In this document: positions 56,610-64,000 of the stretch, piece after piece
Position numbering within the stretch: position 1 is the first letter of the stretch
How the letters are laid out: every line of letters begins with the position of its first letter
Assembly: GCA_027475525.1 (NCBI GenBank)
Contig: JAMWFC010000116.1
Span: 372,001 to 436,000, forward strand
From: Macrolepiota albuminosa
Lineage: Eukaryota; Basidiomycota; Agaricomycetes; Agaricales; Agaricaceae
Reading direction: 5' to 3'
Length of the DNA: 64,000 bases
The notes under the pieces: generated by a model
The model's input: only the letters and a program-made list of their open reading frames with translations
The model's database searches: none
What the model was told of the DNA's origin: nothing
Program-made: the position numbers and the translations under genes

Positions 56610-57158
56610 TCATCGGATTCCAGAATTGGGGTCGCTAATGGTTAAAGTTGTTTCATCGTTGGTAACTGTCTTGACGACTGATCGCGCCAAGATGTCAAAG
56701 GGTCTTCCGAGTAGTAAGTCGTATGCCGGGAAGCGCAAAATGTGTATCTGCAAGTAGAAAGTGATGTCGTCAAGGGTGCAAGGCACATTCTTGGCAAGGC
56801 CTAGGGATCTGTCTACTATGCCGTTAGCACTCTGCATGTTTAGTATAACCGTAGGGTCATAAATGAGACCCAAATCATTAGCGACTTCAGCTGCCATCAA
56901 AATAATTTGAGACCTGCTATCCACAATTGCCTCTACCTTGTGCTTATTGTCTACGGTTAGCATGACTGAGCGAATAGCGTGCAATTCTTGAGTGATGGTA
57001 AGGATTGCCAGGTCTTCTCCATGGTCTACTGACCTAAGATAGGTCTCCATTGGGTCCACAGAGGTGGCATTAGTAATGGTGTCGGGAGAGTCGATGGTAA
57101 CAGAAAAACCAGGAAGCGCATCGTCGAGTTCATCAACCTTGGCAATGGCTGTTGCCAA
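56610..57158 (-). pseudogene. retropepsin-like protease of second gypsy element, active site changed
   Basis: 182 residues. The fold is recognisable (VMLTVDNKHKVEAIVD, then VANDLGLIYDP, VPCTLDDITFYLQIHIL, and AYDLLLGRPFDI as the second conserved turn). The catalytic D-S/T-G reads DSR: codon AGG at 56913-56915 instead of GGG, a CpG to CpA change. The enzyme is probably dead. Confidence 0.78.
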
Positions 57159-57164
57159 GGGTTG

Positions 57165-58846
57165 TCAAGGAGTGACTGCCGTCTTGACTTGGTTGCGGAC
57201 GTCTGGGGCAATGCTACAAAGTTCTTCAACTGATAAGGTAACGGCAGTTTTCATGATGCGGCTAAAGACGTGGTTTGATTTCTCTATGTCAAATATTGGC
57301 GCGGTAGGTCGGTAACCACCTTCAGGATGCTTCTTGGGAGCGGCAAAATTTCGCTGTGTGGGAGTGTGATAACGGTCGAGAATCCCTGAGTAGGGATGGA
57401 GAGGCAGCAAAGGCGGTTCAGGAATGGCAGCGGACGACAATGGTTCTGGAGTGGTAGCTGGCGGAGCAGCAGAAGCAGGAGTCGGTAACTTGCTAGCAGG
57501 AGGCATGGGCTTATATCCTTTGAGAGGTTGTTTAGGCTGCTTAACTTCAACCCCATCAAAAACCTGATTCTTAAGCAAATCCAATTCCTGCTGTAGCTTA
57601 GCTATTCGTTCTTCCCATGAGAAAGTAGGGTGGTCGCCAACGCTATTGAAGTGTAAGACCTCGTGAATCATTTGCTGTTGAGTCGCTTGGTCAAGGTCAG
57701 GGTTGGTGTTGCCGGAAAGCGTGCCAGTAATGATTTGTCCTGGATTGCGCCTATGCCATTCATCTACTCGCTCCTGGAAAGACTTCTTATCCAGGTAGTT
57801 GGGGATGGTGGCGCCAGTGGTAAGAACTATCTTGCCATCGATAGCTCTTCAAATTCTTCCTTGCCAAATATAATTTTCTAAAGTCGCGCAGCCTCCTCTA
57901 GTCATAGTATGGCCAATTTCCCCACAGAAGTGGCAAAGGCCAGGTGCGGGTATATTAGCGGGTCGGTTAGCAGTGAGATTGATAGTGATCATAATTTCGA
58001 TTCGCATCATAGCAGATGCAACAGCGGCGGTAATGGCAGCATTGAGCTCCTCTTTCTTAACGAAGTCGGTAGTAGGAGGCGGGATGGGAATAATACCACA
58101 GCGGCGGTAATGGCAGCATTGAGCTCCTCTTTCTTAACGAAGTCGGTAGTAGGAGGCGGGATGGGAATAATACCGTTGGTTCGCTCAGGGGGTGGGCTCG
58201 TCCTAGCGTGTTGTATACCAACGCCAGTGTCCGTTCCCTTGAGAACCCATTTACCAGCTTCAAAGACGTTGGCAACATTATATGGCTTGTCTGGGTGATG
58301 GGCCTGATGAACTATTTCTAGGCGACGAGCAATGTGAGTCCAAAGCAAAGTCGGGATACCTTGTTGGAATAGGCGACGTTCTTCGTTAATATAAAGCTTG
58401 CCGTTCTGCAGAAGCCACTTAGCAATTTTCTGGAACTCGCGGTAATATGTAGAGAACGCGCCAAGCGAGGAAGTGCCATTGTCAAATGATTCCTGAACTA
58501 ATTTCTGCAACTCGTTTACCATGTATCGGGTAGCCTCTTCTGCGCCAGGGTACAACTGGATTACTGCCATCTTCCAGTCCTCATACAAAGCGCCTTGGGC
58601 TGGAACTGGTGGTGCAACAGGAACAAAAGCGGCAAACTTGGCAAGACCTGTCCACATCTCTGCCATGTCATATGACACGTACCTTGCCGCATATTCCTTC
58701 ATCTGCGTGTGGTCGGTAATTCCACAATCCCTGAATAAATACTCTAATTCCTTAAAATACTGTGAGAGCTCCCATGGCTTGGACTTGTCCCATTTCAGTG
58801 CCGAGAAGTGATTGTGTGGTGGCATGCGCTGAACTTGTTGTTCCAT
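57165..58846 (-). CDS. gag of second gypsy element
   Basis: From ATG 58846 (MEQQVQRMPPHNHFSALKWD): a capsid-like domain (LSQYFKELEYLFRDCGITDH, then LYEDWKMAVIQLYPGAEEAT, and YYREFQKIAKWLLQNGKLYI) similar to gags of mushroom Ty3/gypsy elements. A 77-bp duplication at 58021-58174 breaks the frame. Further down 57671-57165 continues as a Pro-rich tail, and the region near 57940 (CGEIGHT on the minus strand) could be part of a zinc knuckle. Exact joins were not determined. Confidence 0.7.
58021..58174. repeat. 77-bp tandem duplication
   Basis: ACAGCGGCGGTAATGG recurs at 58021 and 58098, in gag of the second gypsy element. Confidence 0.97.
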
Positions 58847-59234
58847 GGCAATGGTGGTACCAAGTTCGGTTAGCGGTTGTGGGGAAGGGGTTCTAGGTAT
58901 TGGCGATGGGGCAAGAGAAATGACGAGTTGAGAAAGCGGTGTTAACGGAGTACTGGGGGTAACTGGTTGTGGTATGGTAAGCGGCGAAGCTAAGGGGTCG
59001 TCGGCGCTATAATTGAGGGAACATGGGAGGAGATCAGGAAATTCATCTACAGTGGCGTTCTGTAGTTCCTGTGCAAGAGAGAGACCTGGTAAGGCACCAG
59101 GTGGTTGTGGAGTTGATGGGTGGGAAGGAGCTATGCCTTCTGCCGACTGCTCTAGCAGACGGCGCCTACGCTGGAGACAGGTTTCTGGCAGAATTCTGCC
59201 CTAAAGATCCCTTGCGGTGGGCTCCAATTTGATG

Positions 59235-59980
59235 ATGCCAAAAGTTTGGTCAGTAACAAATATGACTATAGTGTTACCGTACCAAAAGCTTGTGTTAGGC
59301 GCACTATAAGTGATGTGAGGAGTCCCAGGCAGGTCCCAGAGAACGTGCCTGTGAAAATGAGGTAAAGTCGGAAAGGGAGTCAGCAAGTGTAAAGCGCTAA
59401 GGTAAAGCGCCTATGAAAGAAGCGGTAAGTGCATACGGCAATGTCAGCGGCAAGGACACAGTAAGCTTAGCGAAGTCTAAGCATTGTTAATGCCTGCCGT
59501 AGCTGCAAGGCATGAATAGGTCGAAGGCTAGCAATAGTCTGCAACTGCCGACGAGTTCGACGTTGCCAACTATAAATGAGGTCTTGAGCGTAAGGGAGAC
59601 TGAAGTAAGGGAGCAGGAAACTCTGTTCTCTGGTTTGATGTTGTATGTACAAGTTGGTAAGTACTTTTATACTACAATGAGTTCACCGTTGCCAGTGACC
59701 GATGATGCCAAAGTGCGGTAAACTAGAAAATTTTATAGGGGTAGCTCCAACGGTTTCAGATCCCTACTGTCCATTCAAGACCCTTAGTGGCCCCAGGTGG
59801 CAGATCGCGACGCTAAACCATCAATCCATCACTCTTCTGTCTGTCAGAACACCTAAGCGTTGTCAGGCACCAAATCAAGATGCTAAGCGATGTCAGACGC
59901 CAAAGTCAAATGCCAAGCTGTCCGTCAGTTTTTGATAGATCATCAGGCTTCTTCCTAAGCGCTGTCATCAGTGACTGATG
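59235..59980 (-). repeat. putative 5' LTR of second gypsy element
   Basis: Upstream of gag on the minus strand: a TATA box GTATAAAAGTAC (59663-59674) and, just past 59235, ATTGGAGCCCACCGCAAGG, which could be a tRNA primer-binding site. No matching copy was found at 52209-52637, so the borders are guesses. Confidence 0.4.
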
Positions 59981-59987
59981 CCATCTG

Positions 59988-61190
59988 TTAGTTGTCATTC
60001 TTGCTGCTGTCAGCGCTATCATTGATCGGATCTGCTTCTTGCCATACCCGGCTGTCAAATATCGCCAAAATTGGATAATTAGCGCGCACTAAGGTATCCT
60101 GAGCCTGTGCCGTGTTGCCGTAGCCTGCCATTGATGCGCTGATCCTGTATGGGGTCCTATCATCACTCCCTTCCTTTAGCTGTCTTGTCCAAATAAGTTT
60201 TTCTCTAAATTCCTTGGAACCTACAGGTACGGCCACTGTTTTTGGGATATTGAAGTTTGCACCTGAGACCTTGCACTATTTCTTCAGGACTCTTTGCAAT
60301 TTTTTGAAGGAGTCATCAATGGACATATAAACAGTGGTGTTGTCTGCAAACATTGTCTCTTTAATGTATTCATCATAATTTCCCAGTTTCAGGCCCTTAG
60401 TTTTGAAACCCTTATCATCTGCGTGAGTGATTCAATGGCTATATTGAATAATAAACATGAAATTGGGTTACCCTGTCGCACTCCCCTAGTGACCTTGAAG
60501 GGCCTACTCTTCTCACCGTTAAGTATAACTACTGTTTGGGCATCCGAATATAATGACCGTATTGTGTTAATAAATGACTCTGGGAAACTAAATTTTCTTA
60601 GAGATGCCCATAGAAAAGCATGGACAATTTTGTCATATGCCTTCTCTTGATCTAGACACAGTATCATGCCATTTACCTTAGAGATTTCACACCACTTAAT
60701 CATTATGTGAGCGAGCTCGGTCTGATCTTCAATTCTTCTATTTTTCATAAAGCCTGCTTGTGATGGGTGTATGATTGTTGGAGAGACTATCCCTAACCTC
60801 ATTGCTAGGACCTTAGTTATAATTTTATAGTCTGTGTTGAGAATTGTGATTGGGTGGTAGTTCCCAATTTCAGTCCTGTCTCCCTTCTTATAGAGTGGGC
60901 ATAACCATCCATCGGCAAAACCAGTGTTTTCTACTAGGCCATATTTTTGAATGTCATTGAAAACTATTGTAAAGGCTTTTGCAATGTTGAAACCAGGTTC
61001 TTCTTCCCCCTCTGGTTGACTTTCACCTATCGTCAGTTCTTTCCATACTTCATGAGGAATGCCATCCAGTCCTGCAGCCTTGCCATTTTTCATGATTTTT
61101 ATGGCCTCTGTTACCTCGGCTTCCTCTATCTCTATATAATGCGACGACGCCTGGGAATTGATCTGATTAGTCAGTTCTGACTAAGGCTGA
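59988..61190 (-). pseudogene. LINE ORF2 reverse transcriptase fragment (Tad-like)
   Basis: Read leftwards: EEAEVTEAIKIMKNGKAAGL and DGIPHEVWKEL (start of RT), LYKKGDRTEIGNYHPITILN, LDQEKAYDKIVHAFLWASL (first catalytic Asp region), VILNGEKSRPFKVTRGVRQG, then FADNTTVYMS at about 60355-60326. The second Asp of the F-A-D-D box is Asn (AAC at 60339-60341), again a CpG to CpA change, so polymerase activity is lost. A stop at 60389-60391 precedes it. The frame 60236-59988 continues the C-terminal side (KEFREKLIWTRQLKEGSDDR). The matching endonuclease lies at 63298-64000. Confidence 0.85.
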
Positions 61191-61577
61191 CAAAGAATTG
61201 CCTTTTGTGTTTGTTTTTTGGTAGATGTGTGTATAAAATGCTTAAAGAATTCAGATAAAATCACTGAAAAATCAGAAGAAATTCAAGGCCTACTGATACA
61301 CTGATTGTGAATTTTTTGAGGTTTATAAATGCTTTAAGAAATCTGAAAAATTCAAGAAAAATTCATTGCTCTGTTTTTCAGGAGATGTTAGTGGAAAATG
61401 CTCAAATAATTCTAGGAAAATCACCAGAAAATCAGGAAAAATTCAAAGGCTACTAATATACTGATTTTTAGTTTTTTAAAGATTTATAAATGCTGAATAA
61501 AGTCTGAAAAATTCAATTTAGTTTACAATAATGCTTTGAGAGTTGTGGAAAGAGAACTGAGTTGTGGAAAGAGAACT
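61191..61577. repeat. AT-rich degenerate direct repeat next to minisatellite
   Basis: Two similar blocks, about 61225-61380 and 61400-61525, share words such as TTATAAATGCT, TCTGAAAAATTC and a TACTGAT...CTGATT pattern. The block near 61560 (GTTGTGGAAAGAGAACTGA twice) leads into the 61-bp array. Confidence 0.6.
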
Positions 61578-63126
61578 GAGTTGTGAAATACGGAGGCCTT
61601 AACCGAACGAAGTGAGGTTGAGGCTGGGAATGAGCACTGAGTTGTGAAATACGGAGGCCTTAACCGAACGAAGTGAGGTTGAGGCTGGGAATGAGCACTG
61701 AGTTGTGAAATACGGAGGCCTTAACCGAACGAAGTGAGGTTGAGGCTGGGAATGAGCACTGAGTTGTGAAATACGGAGGCCTTAACCGAACGAAGTGAGG
61801 TTGAGGCTGGGAATGAGCACTGAGTTGTGAAATACGGAGGCCTTAACCGAACGAAGTGAGGTTGAGGCTGGGAATGAGCACTGAGTTGTGAAATACGGAG
61901 GCCTTAACCGAACGAAGTGAGGTTGAGGCTGGGAATGAGCACTGAGTTGTGAAATACGGAGGCCTTAACCGAACGAAGTGAGGTTGAGGCTGGGAATGAG
62001 CACTGAGTTGTGAAATACGGAGGCCTTAACCGAACGAAGTGAGGTTGAGGCTGGGAATGAGCACTGAGTTGTGAAATACGGAGGCCTTAACCGAACGAAG
62101 TGAGGTTGAGGCTGGGAATGAGCACTGAGTTGTGAAATACGGAGGCCTTAACCGAACGAAGTGAGGTTGAGGCTGGGAATGAGCACTGAGTTGTGAAATA
62201 CGGAGGCCTTAACCGAACGAAGTGAGGTTGAGGCTGGGAATGAGCACTGAGTTGTGAAATACGGAGGCCTTAACCGAACGAAGTGAGGTTGAGGCTGGGA
62301 ATGAGCACTGAGTTGTGAAATACGGAGGCCTTAACCGAACGAAGTGAGGTTGAGGCTGGGAATGAGCACTGAGTTGTGAAATACGGAGGCCTTAACCGAA
62401 CGAAGTGAGGTTGAGGCTGGGAATGAGCACTGAGTTGTGAAATACGGAGGCCTTAACCGAACGAAGTGAGGTTGAGGCTGGGAATGAGCACTGAGTTGTG
62501 AAATACGGAGGCCTTAACCGAACGAAGTGAGGTTGAGGCTGGGAATGAGCACTGAGTTGTGAAATACGGAGGCCTTAACCGAACGAAGTGAGGTTGAGGC
62601 TGGGAATGAGCACTGAGTTGTGAAATACGGAGGCCTTAACCGAACGAAGTGAGGTTGAGGCTGGGAATGAGCACTGAGTTGTGAAATACGGAGGCCTTAA
62701 CCGAACGAAGTGAGGTTGAGGCTGGGAATGAGCACTGAGTTGTGAAATACGGAGGCCTTAACCGAACGAAGTGAGGTTGAGGCTGGGAATGAGCACTGAG
62801 TTGTGAAATACGGAGGCCTTAACCGAACGAAGTGAGGTTGAGGCTGGGAATGAGCACTGAGTTGTGAAATACGGAGGCCTTAACCGAACGAAGTGAGGTT
62901 GAGGCTGGGAATGAGCACTGAGTTGTGAAATACGGAGGCCTTAACCGAACGAAGTGAGGTTGAGGCTGGGAATGAGCACTGAGTTGTGAAATACGGAGGC
63001 CTTAACCGAACGAAGTGAGGTTGAGGCTGGGAATGAGCACTGAGTTGTGAAATACGGAGGCCTTAACCGAACGAAGTGAGGTTGAGGCTGGGAATGAGCA
63101 CTGAGTTGTGAAATACGGAGGCCTTA
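61578..63126. repeat. 61-bp minisatellite, about 25 copies
   Basis: An almost perfectly homogeneous tandem array of period 61 (1549 bp, 25.4 copies). Each unit contains GCCTTAACC and GGTTGAGGC, which can pair (one G-U) around an 11-base spacer GAACGAAGTGA. The array has no spacers between units and no open frame. It separates the two halves of a LINE. Confidence 0.97.
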
Positions 63127-63162
63127 GCTACGAAATTCGTGCCGAAGGCACGAATCGTAGCT
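63126..63162. repeat. hairpin at end of minisatellite
   Basis: AGCTACGAAATTCGTGCC and GGCACGAATCGTAGCT pair around GAA, with a 2-base bulge. It begins where the last 61-bp unit breaks off, so it may mark the array border. Confidence 0.7.
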
Positions 63163-63297
63163 CGTTAGACTACCCATCCTTGTTGATTGGGTCACAGACA
63201 GTTTTTTGTCAATGCATCTCAGAGCTTTCTTCATGTGTCTTTCGTGCCTACTTCCTCCTGCTGGAAGTCCCAAGACTTGAAGATTACTATGGTACTT

Positions 63298-64000
63298 TCA
63301 CGCAATCTCTGCCATTTTTATCCCATTTCTTTCTAATAGTTGCATTTTGTTTCCATTCTTCCAAAGGGCAACTATTGCATCTCTGGGTTTTCTATCTTTG
63401 TTCTGGTTAATCCACTGTTTAGTTATTGTTTCTCCATATATAGTATTATCGGATGCTACAGTATCTCTTGCTTTCATAAATCTCCTGGTTTCAAGTTCCT
63501 TCAGTTTTTCATCCAGGATGCCAGCTTGCATTGCTTTCATATGTTCATCTATGTTTTTGTCATTTAATACTCTCTGGAGATCTCTCTGAATTGCTGCCTC
63601 CTCTTTTAACAGCTTTGGTTTCAGATTCTTTGAATATCGTTGTATTTCTTCCAGGACCTTATGCTTGAAGTCTCTATGTATTGTCTGTGGATTACATAGT
63701 TCGCTCCAGCTTGCGTGATTTGACTCTAGGTCATTCTCATACTCCAGCCCCAGTTTCCTTAATCTCATTATTAGTGGAGGTTCTGATATAAGACTAAGAG
63801 GCATTGCATATCTTCCTTCACCCATAACAGGTTGCCTTGGGTTTAATATGGACATTGTCACCAATCTATGGTCCGAGTTTATTCCAGTACGTTTGATGGC
63901 CCAATTCCAACTGTATTGTAAGAGACTTTCTTTTATATATATTCTGTCTATTCTTGACTGTATGGGTCTATTGGTCATATAGAAGGAGAACTCCACCTTT
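63298..64000 (-). pseudogene. LINE ORF2 endonuclease fragment (Tad-like), continues past window
   Basis: Open from the window edge to a TGA at 63298-63300. NRPIQSRIDRIYIKESLL and INSDHRLVTMS (SDH motif) mark the C-terminal part of the APE-like endonuclease, followed by a long helical linker (KEEAAIQRDLQRVLNDKNID). The stop falls in AEIA-stop-KYHSNLQ, where CGA (Arg) would fit. The reverse transcriptase should follow directly but is displaced by ~2 kb with the minisatellite. Confidence 0.85.

Larger units (their letters stand above)
52638..59980 (-). mobile_element. second Ty3/gypsy retrotransposon, decayed
   Basis: On the minus strand: gag (57165-58846), protease (56610-57158), linker (55850-56530), reverse transcriptase/RNase H (53790-55845) and integrase (52638-53786). 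It belongs to a different family from the element at 29530-51703 (FIDDV active site, no chromodomain seen). Stops, a changed protease motif and missing matching LTRs show that it is dead. Two duplications in the linker and one in gag are 77-bp artefact candidates. Confidence 0.85.

Noticed and set aside
61578..63126. CRISPR-like array
   Set aside because: The 61-bp units follow each other without unique spacers and the host is a fungus; it is a minisatellite.

Overview
The window looks like a transposon-rich stretch of a basidiomycete (probably Agaricomycetes) nuclear genome. The genes have many short introns (about 45-70 bp), the host genes are a fungal-type coronin, an SNM1/Artemis-like nuclease and an agaric-style MYND protein, and the mobile elements are of kinds common in mushrooms: a KDZ transposase with a CxC2 cluster, chromodomain Ty3/gypsy, Tad-like LINEs and a Helitron. 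Assignments rest on reading the sequence and recognising families; no database search was run.

Layout. 1-4242: AT-rich sequence, a 100-N gap and a Tad-like LINE on the minus strand. 5473-12454: the only convincing host genes (coronin +, SNM1/Artemis-like nuclease +, MYND protein -). 12958-25303: a candidate 12.3-kb element bounded by ~90-bp terminal inverted repeats. It contains a DDE integrase-type transposase, a candidate TET/JBP-like 2OG-Fe(II) dioxygenase, a Cys-rich unknown protein, and fragments of host genes, including the C2 domain of an AGC kinase cut off at its ATP loop. Its right end is folded into a 1.3-1.4-kb inverted duplication (23854-26650), which abuts a truncated Helitron Rep (26651-29304). 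29530-51703: a young Ty3/gypsy element on the minus strand whose 3' LTR is split by a 15.6-kb KDZ DNA transposon (29925-45480). An 8-bp target duplication is visible, and the two LTR pieces add up exactly to the intact 499-bp LTR. The KDZ element carries four genes, ~0.94-kb terminal inverted repeats and a set of tRNA-like modules in both subterminal regions. 52638-59980: a second, decayed Ty3/gypsy element. 59988-64000: a LINE whose endonuclease and reverse transcriptase parts are separated by a 25-copy, 61-bp minisatellite.

Assembly caution. Fifteen tandem duplications with a period of exactly 77 bp lie in unrelated sequences and break many reading frames. This is the pattern expected when contigs overlapping by a k-mer of 77 are joined without trimming. 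Many apparent frameshifts (SNM1 tail, gypsy pol, KDZ genes) are therefore probably artefacts. Independently of these, the substitutions that do look inactivating in the mobile elements are all C:G to T:A, mostly in CpG context, consistent with deamination of methylated DNA.

How it works together. The host genes form one compact block. Everything from 13 kb rightwards is nested or juxtaposed mobile DNA. The most interesting parts are the KDZ element (transposase plus three accessory genes, one with a Zn2Cys6-like cluster, in DNA rich in CGGA/TCCG words and tRNA-like modules) and the integrase/dioxygenase element.
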